From assembly GCA_910576815.1 (NCBI GenBank), contig CAJTKA010000035.1:1-36892 (forward strand): DNA of 36,892 nt. The letters run 5' to 3'. Under the pieces are notes generated by a model that searched no databases, was not told the origin of the DNA, and was given only the letters and a program-made list of their open reading frames with translations. Made by a program: the position numbers and the translations under genes. Positions 16,647-22,990 of this stretch are shown here, one piece after another. The DNA comes from an uncultured Lachnospiraceae bacterium (GTDB lineage: Bacteria > Bacillota > Clostridia > Lachnospirales > Lachnospiraceae). Each line of letters opens with the position of its first letter. Within the stretch, counting starts at the first letter, position 1.

Positions 16647-16702
16647 GCGTAAATGCTCATCGTGGTACTTACATCGGCGTGTCCGAGAAGCTCCTGCACA
16701 TA
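16625..16702 (-). pseudogene. C-terminal scrap of a tyrosine recombinase (phage/ICE integrase)
   Basis: Minus-strand translation gives 'YVQELLGHADVSTTMSIYAH' followed by 'TTREAKR'. This is the classic end of tyrosine integrases: the LGH motif with its catalytic His and, 9-12 residues later, the catalytic Tyr of 'IYAH'. A TGA lies in frame immediately upstream, so the rest of the gene is gone. It overlaps the 3' end of the alpha/beta hydrolase gene on the opposite strand. It marks an old integration or excision event. Confidence 0.82.
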
Positions 16703-16734
16703 GGCTCAGGCAGTTGCAGGAGCAGGGCAGACAC

Positions 16735-17073
16735 TTAGTCCAATACAAGGCGTTTTTTCTTTCTTGGATACTTTCTGATGCGGGTAACAAAATCAAGATT
16801 TATAATTTCCCGTTCGCCGGAATTGCTTTCGATTATCATACCGCCGTCATCGATTTCCCTTATAACTCCCTGTATGCTGCCCTCATTTGAAGTAATCGTA
16901 TAGATAATACACTCCTCACCGATAAATCGTTTTGCAAGTTCTTTCATAGCCAATCTCTCCTTGTTTTGTTTTCTTCGGTTTTGTATTTGCCACACAGCTG
17001 CCGCTGTTCGTCGTTTTTTTCTGATACACAAAAAGATAATCAATATAACAACTACCCACAAATAATTTTCCAT
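16735..17073 (-). CDS. Small membrane-anchored protein, function unknown
   Basis: 112 residues: one N-terminal membrane helix ('YLWVVVILIIFLCI', about 4-17), a basic stretch, then a compact strand-rich domain (about 43-112) with 'FIGEECIIYTI', 'GVIREIDDGGMIIES' and 'IINLDFVTRIRKYP'. The repeated short strands recall Sm-like small-barrel domains, but this is a guess. ATG at 17073 has GAGGACAGG upstream; an internal ATG at 16947 would give only the soluble domain (70 residues) and is possible. It follows the DUF3169 gene by 22 bases and is probably the last gene of the XRE operon. Confidence 0.6.
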   Translation of the reverse strand: MENYLWVVVILIIFLCIRKKRRTAAAVWQIQNRRKQNKERLAMKELAKRFIGEECIIYTITSNEGSIQGVIREIDDGGMIIESNSGEREIINLDFVTRIRKYPRKKKRLVLD

Positions 17074-17095
17074 TGCCTGTCCTCTTGCTTTTCTA

Positions 17096-17887
17096 TTAGA
17101 AAATCTTATTTCCAGCCTCAGAATACTTTAATGCTTCCTTACAATATACCAACTGGTTGACGATCCAGATAAGGCATACCATAAGAGAGGGTAAATAACC
17201 AATGCCGAAAATGAGCGCACATATAGCAAGCACAATGGACAGAACCGCACAAACTGTGTTGGTAGCGGCATAAGCCTTAAACGCACACTTGCCAATCATT
17301 ATCTTCTCAGCTTCATCGCAACTGTCCATCCATTTCTTTTGGAACTTTATATCATAAACGGATGCTGTTTTTTCAGGATTTGTTTTCTTGGCTGCATCGA
17401 CGCATTTCTGTTGGACAATGACCGCTTCAATCATTATGGCGAAAAACCCGACAATTCCTACCCAAAATGACACAGCATTGTTTCCGTTTTCTAAAGTCTC
17501 AAAGCCATTGGCGTAGGATGCCGCAATGAGAAAGTAAGAGAGGATAAGTGTTGTGCCTGTAAACCAAATCACGATGGACAATTTTTTATCAATCGTATCT
17601 GATATTTCCTCATTTTCACCGTTCCAAGAGAAAAGCAGTTTCTTTGCGCTTCGGTAAATCGGGATACAGACCACCGGTACGATGACTGCGATTGCCAACA
17701 TCAACCACGGGGCAATATAATTACCAAAAAATGTTCCTGCGATTTTCATCCCACCCGCCAGTGTGTTCAGTCCGTATCTTGCAGCACAAAAGCCTATTGC
17801 TCCGCCAGCGATTAGACTTATGGCCATAATGAGCATAAATTTAGGTAGAGCTTTCCGATTTGCTTTCTTGATTTCATTATTGTCCAT
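17096..17887 (-). CDS. DUF3169-type membrane protein
   Basis: 263 residues with about six membrane segments. The opening 'KKANRKALPKFMLIM' and the general layout match DUF3169 proteins, which in Firmicutes are typically encoded next to a small XRE repressor, as here. Function unknown; membrane-stress or antimicrobial-peptide responses have been suggested for such pairs by context only. The start at 17887 has AGGAGGAAGGA upstream and lies inside the end of the repressor gene (11-base overlap), giving translational coupling. Confidence 0.75.
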   Translation of the reverse strand: MDNNEIKKANRKALPKFMLIMAISLIAGGAIGFCAARYGLNTLAGGMKIAGTFFGNYIAPWLMLAIAVIVPVVCIPIYRSAKKLLFSWNGENEEISDTIDKKLSIVIWFTGTTLILSYFLIAASYANGFETLENGNNAVSFWVGIVGFFAIMIEAVIVQQKCVDAAKKTNPEKTASVYDIKFQKKWMDSCDEAEKIMIGKCAFKAYAATNTVCAVLSIVLAICALIFGIGYLPSLMVCLIWIVNQLVYCKEALKYSEAGNKIF

Positions 17888-18095
17888 TTTTTCCTTCCTC
17901 CTGTAAATAGAAAACTTCTTCCACCGTGATGCCGCACACTTTTGCAATCGTCAGGGCAAGGGTGACAGACGGCGAATAGTCGCCTCGTTCAATCAGGCTA
18001 ATTGTTTGCCTTGATACACCACATAAGCGTCCCATTTCCTGTTGATTGACATTTAATGCGGCTCTGCGTTCTTTCAAACGATTTCTCAGTATCAT
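17877..18095 (-). CDS. Small XRE-family transcriptional repressor
   Basis: 72 residues, almost only a helix-turn-helix: 'NRLKERRAALNVNQQEMGRLCGVSRQTISLIERGDYSPSVTLALTIAKV'. This is the YozG-like Cro/CI type that represses its own operon. The start at 18095 has GGAGG 7 bases upstream; an upstream ATG at 18149 lies too close to the predicted transcription start and is rejected. A perfect consensus promoter and a palindrome lie directly upstream, consistent with autoregulation. First gene of a three-gene operon with the DUF3169 protein and the 112-residue protein. Confidence 0.87.
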   Translation of the reverse strand: MILRNRLKERRAALNVNQQEMGRLCGVSRQTISLIERGDYSPSVTLALTIAKVCGITVEEVFYLQEEGKNGQ

Positions 18096-18130
18096 ACAAC
18101 GCCTCCACATGACAACTTCATTTGTCCTAT

Positions 18131-18148
18131 TGACAATTATTATTGTCA
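18131..18148. promoter_or_regulatory. Probable operator of the XRE repressor
   Basis: TGACAAT-N4-ATTGTCA, a perfect 7-base inverted repeat placed at the expected transcription start (about 18148 on the minus strand). More TGACA/TTGTC half-sites occur around it, including inside the promoter spacer and at 18110-18126. Confidence 0.65.
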
Positions 18149-18154
18149 TATTGC

Positions 18155-18183
18155 ATTATACTCTTGTCATTTTTATTTGTCAA
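18155..18183 (-). promoter_or_regulatory. Consensus sigmaA promoter of the XRE operon
   Basis: TTGACA (18183-18178) and TATAAT (18160-18155) match the consensus at every base with a 17-base spacer. Such a strong promoter fits a repressed operon. Confidence 0.88.
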
Positions 18184-18190
18184 CAGGACT

Positions 18191-18274
18191 TCATGAAAAT
18201 GTAGGAAATAGGTTTGTTTTTAACGATACCTGCAAAAACAGCCCGTTATTTTCGTCATAAATGTACTTGTCCAT
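18191..18274 (-). pseudogene. N-terminal scrap resembling TnpV (transposon protein)
   Basis: A 27-residue frame begins 'MDKYIYDENNGL' with GGAGGC 8 bases upstream, then becomes unlike anything I know and stops. The opening matches what I recall of TnpV proteins carried by Firmicute transposons. Only the first dozen residues and the ribosome binding site remain. With the XRE promoter and operator it accounts for the 399-base gap between the repressor and the DUF4422 gene; the remaining 18275-18494 holds no clear feature beyond a weak promoter-like TTGTCA/TATAAG pair near 18326-18355. Confidence 0.4.
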
Positions 18275-18494
18275 CTTAAAAGCCTCCGTTATAATATATT
18301 TGCACATATGTCACAGTTTCCCGATTGTCATACTTTGTTATATTTTGTTATAAGATTTTCCTGCCTTGTGTGAAACTATATAAAGGAATAAGGGGAGTAG
18401 ATTGCGATAAAACCGTGTGTTTCAAATTCCCGTTTGTGAAACAATGACGTGGGACGAGAAACGCAGTCGGAAATGACGCGGAGATGGAGAAGAT

Positions 18495-19610
18495 ATGAGC
18501 GTAACGATTTTTACCATGACACATAAAAAGTTTCCCACACCCGGCGATCCTGTCTATGTGCCTTTGCAGGTGGGCAGAGCAGGGAAGGAATATTTGGGTT
18601 ATATTGGAGATGACACAGGTGTCAGCATTTCTGAGAAGAACTGCTACTACGGCGAACTGACAGGTGTCTACTGGGTCTGGAAAAACATCAGGACGACGGA
18701 CTATGTGGGAATCTGTCATTACCGCCGTTATTTCTGTACCGAGGAGGGGCGGATCCTCACAAAATGGGAATATGAGGAGATCCTTTCCGATCATGACATC
18801 ATAACCTCCAAACTGCTGAAACTCAATTTCAGTTATTATGAGGGCTATGCAGGGGATTACAACATTCACGATCTGAATGTTGTGGGGGAAGTGATCAGGG
18901 AAGCTTATCCCGCGTATTATGAGACCTTTGAGAAGCTGGTGCATAGCAAAGGCACGTATTTTGGCAATATGATGGTCTGCAAAAAGGAGATTTACGACGC
19001 TTATTGTGAGTGGCTGTTCGGCATTTTTGAAAAAGCGGAAGGAAAGATAGACGCCTCCGGGTACGACGATTACCACAAGCGGGTCTACGGTTTCATCTCC
19101 GAATTTCTGCTCTATGTGTGGACAAAGGTGCAGGGACTTAAGGTCTATGAGTGTAAGGTCGGTATGACCGACGAAAAGCGGGAGACGGCGGAGATCAAGG
19201 ATCGGCTGGCGGAATACTTTGCAAAGAAGGATATTGCGGGGGCAAAGGAATATATGCTGGCCTGTCTTAAGAAGCGTCCCGATGTGTTGATGGAAGCCTC
19301 TGACATTACGGGAGAGTTAAAGATGTCTATGCAGGTAATTGCGGTATGTGAGCTGGAAAAACAGGCGTATGGCAGCAGTACCATTGACAGGATTCAGGAC
19401 TTTGGGCAGCTGATGGCGCATTTTCAGAAGCTGAATGACCTGATTCAGGCATGGAAAGAGAGGGAAACGGAAATGTCTCCCTCAGAAGTAGAGTTTTATC
19501 TCAAAAATGAGAATATTACGGATATTGCGCTGGAAGCCTCGGCAAGGCTGTTTTATCCGGCGGCAGAGGCGGCGCAGATTGTGTCGGAACTATTTTCAGC
19601 TTATCTATAG
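18495..19610 (+). CDS. DUF4422 domain glycosyltransferase
   Basis: 371 residues. The N-terminal 240 or so form a DUF4422 domain: 'ISEKNCYYGELTGVYWVWKN' and 'YVGICHYRRYF' are its hallmark motifs. The family is found in capsule, LPS and other surface-polysaccharide glycosyltransferases. The remaining C-terminal part is helical and charged, without a recognised domain. GGAG lies 6-9 bases before the start. No other polysaccharide gene adjoins it, which is unusual for this family. It lies 16 bases before the AgrC-like kinase gene and could be read with it. Confidence 0.8.
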   Translation: MSVTIFTMTHKKFPTPGDPVYVPLQVGRAGKEYLGYIGDDTGVSISEKNCYYGELTGVYWVWKNIRTTDYVGICHYRRYFCTEEGRILTKWEYEEILSDHDIITSKLLKLNFSYYEGYAGDYNIHDLNVVGEVIREAYPAYYETFEKLVHSKGTYFGNMMVCKKEIYDAYCEWLFGIFEKAEGKIDASGYDDYHKRVYGFISEFLLYVWTKVQGLKVYECKVGMTDEKRETAEIKDRLAEYFAKKDIAGAKEYMLACLKKRPDVLMEASDITGELKMSMQVIAVCELEKQAYGSSTIDRIQDFGQLMAHFQKLNDLIQAWKERETEMSPSEVEFYLKNENITDIALEASARLFYPAAEAAQIVSELFSAYL

Positions 19611-19626
19611 AGAGATTTATAGCATT

Positions 19627-20949
19627 ATGCATTCATTAAACATTTTTTTAGTTGGATTTTTGGATACCTTGACAGGGCATCTGGCACTAACAGTCTATCT
19701 GCTGGCGGTGACAGATGAACGAGCAGTGTGGCGGCGGTTGAAAAAATTGCCTCTCCTGCTTCTATCCCCCCTTATTGCCGTTCTGCTTTCCGCCGGACTA
19801 CATACCGTTCCGATGCTGGGAACATCCCAGTATTTCATCAGCTCCTTCGCCGTACTTATTATGTGTACCCTGTGGGTGCGGTGGGCGTGGCGGTTCGGGT
19901 TCTGGCGGGCCTTTGCCGCCACCTGTATGGCGGGAATCTTCCAGGTGGCTGAAGCCACAATGTCTTTCTGGGTGTCAGGCGAAAGCATCCCCTTCATGGC
20001 GCAGTTGGGTCTGTATCTGGGCGTCAGCATTGTCGTCTCCTTGCTGCTTTATAAGCTGCAGTTCGGCAGGTGGTTCCGCCTGTTGCTGGACAGCGAAACT
20101 GTGCCCTGGCGGATGGCCCTTCTGCTGTTCGCTTTAGAGGCATCCATGGAGGTGTTCCTTAGTTTGGGAAAAGGCGTTCACCCACAGTATCTGCCATTTT
20201 ACTATCTGATGGCATCGGTGATGGTGATCCTGATGGCGGTTCTGATTATTTATCTGGCCCAGCAGTTAGACACCGCCCGGAAAATGCAGGCCCAGCAGGA
20301 TATTATCGCCCAACAGCGGCTCTACGAGCAAGACCTGGAGATGATCCGCCGTGAAGTACGCACATTTCGTCATGATTATAAAAACCTGTTGGCAAGCCTT
20401 TCCGAACAAGCAGGAGAGGGAGAGTTGGAGGAACTGCGCCATACTTTGTCTGAATTGGATGCCGGGTTTGACCGGCGGCTTGGGAAGAAAATTCAGGTGT
20501 CTACTCAAATTGGAAACTTACAGCTGCCGGAAGCGAGAAGCCTCCTTTTGAGCAAGCTCACAGTCATGCGGGAGAAGGGGATAGATTGTCGTCTGGAGGT
20601 GCTTTACCCTATCGCAGCAGTGGATATGGATGTATGGGATTTTGTCCGCTGTCTGGGGATTCTGATAGACAATGCTATGGAGGCGGCACAGAATACGGAG
20701 CGGCCTTGGGTGGAAATCATTCTGTTGGCCCGGGAGCGCCAAGTGTTTCTTCGGGTATCAAATTCCTATACAAATGTTATTGAGCCAGGAAAAATGTGGG
20801 ACGATGGCTGGTCTACAAAAGGAACGGGACGGGGATTGGGTCTGTCCGGCTATCAGCGTATTTTAGAGAATTATTCCAATGTCTCCACCGGCACCAGTTG
20901 GGAGAATGGGGTATTTGTGCAGGAGATGACAGTGGAGGGCAGGGCATGA
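19627..20949 (+). CDS. AgrC-like sensor histidine kinase (GHKL / HPK10 type)
   Basis: 440 residues. The N-terminal half (about 1-215) has six or seven membrane helices, as in peptide-sensing AgrC kinases. A coiled stretch leads to 'FRHDYKN' with phospho-accepting His249, then a GHKL ATPase with N-box Asn349 in 'IDNAMEAA' and G-box 'GTGRGLGL' (399-406). It should autophosphorylate on an extracellular signal, probably a peptide, and pass phosphate to the LytTR regulator, whose start overlaps its stop. ATG at 19627 is chosen because the membrane domain begins there; the longer frame from 19507 overlaps the previous gene. Its ribosome binding site (AGAGAG) is weak. Confidence 0.88.
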   Translation: MHSLNIFLVGFLDTLTGHLALTVYLLAVTDERAVWRRLKKLPLLLLSPLIAVLLSAGLHTVPMLGTSQYFISSFAVLIMCTLWVRWAWRFGFWRAFAATCMAGIFQVAEATMSFWVSGESIPFMAQLGLYLGVSIVVSLLLYKLQFGRWFRLLLDSETVPWRMALLLFALEASMEVFLSLGKGVHPQYLPFYYLMASVMVILMAVLIIYLAQQLDTARKMQAQQDIIAQQRLYEQDLEMIRREVRTFRHDYKNLLASLSEQAGEGELEELRHTLSELDAGFDRRLGKKIQVSTQIGNLQLPEARSLLLSKLTVMREKGIDCRLEVLYPIAAVDMDVWDFVRCLGILIDNAMEAAQNTERPWVEIILLARERQVFLRVSNSYTNVIEPGKMWDDGWSTKGTGRGLGLSGYQRILENYSNVSTGTSWENGVFVQEMTVEGRA

Positions 20950-21683
20950 TTGGAATTTATTTGTGCGATGACGAGGAAGCTGTCCGTCATCAAATTCAGA
21001 CGGCTTTGGAGTGGAGGATATTTGTTGAAAACTATGATATGAAAGTTGTGTGCAGCGCTGCCAATGTCCAAGAATTACTGGCCGCAGCAGAAGGGGAAAG
21101 ATGCGGAATTTACTTTTTGGATGTAGAATTAAATGATGAAGAATGGGACGGCTTTCGGCTGGGGCAGGAGTTACGGCGGCGCGACCCTCATGGTACGCTG
21201 GTCTATATCACCGGCTATGGCGATTTGGCTTGGCGTACCTTTCAATATCACTTGGAGGCATTCGACTACATCGTAAAAGAACCAGAGCAAATTGGGCCGT
21301 CTGTGTCGCAGTGTTTGTGTGAGATCCATTTACGCCTGTTGGCAGAACGCCAAGACCCGACAGAAATGTTTACATTGCGGACAGGGGAAATGGTGCGTCA
21401 TGTCCCCTTGTGCAATATTCTCTTTTTTGAGACGGCCGCCATCCCCCACCATGTTTTACTTCATACATCCAACAGCCGAATGGATTTTTTAGGAAGCCTC
21501 AACGAATTGGAAAGTCGATTAGGAAACCGCTTTATCCGCATACACCGGGCCTATTTGGTGGCAGCGGATCAGATTGAAACAGTAGATTTGAAACACAACA
21601 AACTGTGGGTTGGCGGTCATGAGTGTCTGCTTTCCCGCACAGGAAAAACAGAACTTCGCAAAAGAATGGGAGGGAGCTCATGA
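20946..21683 (+). CDS. AgrA-like LytTR response regulator
   Basis: 245 residues. Receiver domain with acidic pocket Asp8-Asp9, phospho-acceptor Asp59 in 'IYFLDVELNDE' and Lys111, then a LytTR DNA-binding domain (about 140-245) with 'LCNILFFE' and 'FIRIHRAYLVA'. Such regulators bind paired direct repeats upstream of quorum-sensing targets. ATGA overlap with the kinase stop and a GGAGGGCAGGG upstream show translational coupling. A long hairpin overlaps the stop codon. Confidence 0.9.
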   Translation: MIGIYLCDDEEAVRHQIQTALEWRIFVENYDMKVVCSAANVQELLAAAEGERCGIYFLDVELNDEEWDGFRLGQELRRRDPHGTLVYITGYGDLAWRTFQYHLEAFDYIVKEPEQIGPSVSQCLCEIHLRLLAERQDPTEMFTLRTGEMVRHVPLCNILFFETAAIPHHVLLHTSNSRMDFLGSLNELESRLGNRFIRIHRAYLVAADQIETVDLKHNKLWVGGHECLLSRTGKTELRKRMGGSS

Positions 21684-21698
21684 GGTTCCCTCCCATTC
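21664..21698 (+). terminator. Twelve-base-pair hairpin over the stop codon of the LytTR gene
   Basis: A perfect 12-base stem (21664-21675 with 21687-21698) with an 11-base loop that contains the TGA stop. No T-run follows, so it is not a classic intrinsic terminator. It may stabilise the 3' end of the mRNA or act as a weak terminator. Confidence 0.45.
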
Positions 21699-21803
21699 CA
21701 TTTAGGAAGTATTTCTGTTTGTTTAGGAAATTTGAAACACAGCACCCCGCTTATGTGGTATGGTCATAACGTCAAGCGGCAAGAAAAGAGAGGGGGTGAA
21801 CAT

Positions 21804-21980
21804 ATGGCGAAAGAACGCTTTGTGGAGGTTTATAATCAGGGCCTTGTAAATGTAGCAAAGGTCATCGTGGATACGGAAACCGGCGTAAATTACCTGATGG
21901 CTTCCCATAATAAGGCAAACGGTACCGGACTGACTGTATTGGTTGATCAAGACGGCAAACCTGTTGTTACTCCCGTCTAA
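21804..21980 (+). CDS. 58-residue protein, DUF6440-like
   Basis: A small soluble protein with 'VNVAKVIVDTETGVNYL' and a final 'GLTVLVDQDGKPVV'. This strand pattern, with 'VDxETGVxYL' and 'DxDGKPV', matches what I recall of DUF6440 proteins, small Firmicute proteins of unknown function. GGGGGTG lies 5-11 bases before the start; an upstream in-frame ATG at 21732 is not supported. It follows the AgrC/AgrA-like pair by 120 bases, beyond the hairpin. It has no leader or Cys/Ser core like an AgrD signal peptide. Confidence 0.65.
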   Translation: MAKERFVEVYNQGLVNVAKVIVDTETGVNYLMASHNKANGTGLTVLVDQDGKPVVTPV

Positions 21981-22000
21981 TAAAAGTAAAAGAGCGGTCT

Positions 22001-22056
22001 TGGGAATTATCCTCCGTAATCCCATGCTATGTTATGGCTGATTTGGATAATTCCCA
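22001..22056. repeat. Long imperfect hairpin between convergent genes
   Basis: A perfect 12-base inverted repeat (22001-22012 TGGGAATTATCC with 22045-22056) encloses 32 bases that contain a smaller CCAT/ATGG hairpin and an AATC/GATT pair. It fills the gap between the 58-residue protein gene and the convergent AraC-type gene. There is no T-run on the plus side; on the minus side the sequence after the stem is T-rich but interrupted. It could be a bidirectional terminator or a palindromic mobile remnant. Confidence 0.5.
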
Positions 22057-22063
22057 CAACGTT

Positions 22064-22858
22064 TCAATCCGCCCGCCGCACCGGTCTGATATACTTCCAG
22101 AATCGCTGCGGATCATGATAAAAGTAGAACAATCTGCCGGGTGTCGTGTCAAGGCAGTAGCCGGAAGCGGCGTAGTCAAATGCTTTCATGGCAGCTTCTA
22201 TTTTTTCTTCCACACTGCAATTTTCCGTTTCATAGTCAAAAGGGCCGTGCTCGAAAACAAGATATTCGCCTTCCGGCACATCCGTCAGAAGCATCTGTGC
22301 GGGCACTTCGCCGTCATAATCCATCGGCAGGCGTACGCCGTAGCATTCCGCGAGGGGAATGCCCCAACTGCATATCCTGCCTGCGGGTTCGTTGCGATAG
22401 GCCATGATCTGTCCGCTGCCGCTGTTTGCGTCATTGCCGCCCATATCGTCCGGTTTTCCTTTGATGCTGTCCAACAGGCCGCAGATCGTTTCGCAGTCCT
22501 GTCCGGGAATGAGGCTTTGTTTCTGCCAGAAATCCCAGTATCCGATGCTTTCATAGTTTTCGATGTGCAGAAATTTGTGTGCCGGGATCGTTACAAAATA
22601 GGTTTTGATTTCCTGTGTTCTGGTTTTCATCAGTTTTCCTCCTGTTTCGCATAAGTAACAGTCGAAGGGCTTGATAACGGTGCGCAGGGCCACGGGTTGC
22701 GGGCATTTGCGGTATGTGCCGGGTGTGACGCCGTAGAATTCCGAATACCCTGATTGTTCGGCAAGGCAACTAAGCGATAAAGACTTGCTGTCCTGCTGTT
22801 TGATACTCAGGTCGATCTCCTCGATCAATTTCTGAATTTGCCGCTGCCATTCGCACAT
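22064..22858 (-). CDS. AraC-type/GyrI effector-binding protein with most of its HTH deleted
   Basis: 264 residues. The first 42 ('LIEEIDLSIKQQDS', 'LAEQSGYSEFY') are the start of an AraC-type helix-turn-helix, and 'GVTPGTYRKCP' is its very end. The roughly 70 residues that should lie between them, including the second helix-turn-helix, are missing without a change of frame; the join is near 22731-22733. The rest (about 75-264) is an intact GyrI-like small-molecule domain with 'IPAHKFLHIENYESIGYWDFW', 'GVRLPMDYDGEVPAQ' and 'EYLVFEHGPFDY'. The protein probably cannot bind DNA as its relatives do but may still bind ligand. AAGGAG lies upstream of the start. Confidence 0.82.
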   Translation of the reverse strand: MCEWQRQIQKLIEEIDLSIKQQDSKSLSLSCLAEQSGYSEFYGVTPGTYRKCPQPVALRTVIKPFDCYLCETGGKLMKTRTQEIKTYFVTIPAHKFLHIENYESIGYWDFWQKQSLIPGQDCETICGLLDSIKGKPDDMGGNDANSGSGQIMAYRNEPAGRICSWGIPLAECYGVRLPMDYDGEVPAQMLLTDVPEGEYLVFEHGPFDYETENCSVEEKIEAAMKAFDYAASGYCLDTTPGRLFYFYHDPQRFWKYIRPVRRAD

Positions 22859-22933
22859 GATGCTCTCCTTCGTTTCGACTGTTCTGCCTTTATCATACAG
22901 AAACAGTGTTAAAATTACTTGATTTTACTTGTG

Positions 22934-22970
22934 AAAAAACGCATGGCGCTGAGAATATCCATGCGTTTTT
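22934..22970 (-). terminator. Rho-independent terminator of the lipoprotein gene
   Basis: A 12-base stem (22935-22946 with 22959-22970) with a 12-base loop and six T on the minus strand, 20 bases after the stop of the gene ending at 22991. Confidence 0.85.
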
Positions 22971-22990
22971 GTGGTTATATACAGGAACTT

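Noticed and set aside
16449..16796. A minus-strand 115-residue open frame over the hydrolase end
   Set aside because: It is a chance frame antisense to the hydrolase; the meaningful minus-strand frame here is the short integrase tail in another phase.
21804..21980. The 58-residue protein as the AgrD signal peptide of the neighbouring kinase
   Set aside because: It has no amphipathic leader, no Cys/Ser thiolactone core and no acidic C-terminal recognition tail, and it resembles a soluble DUF protein.
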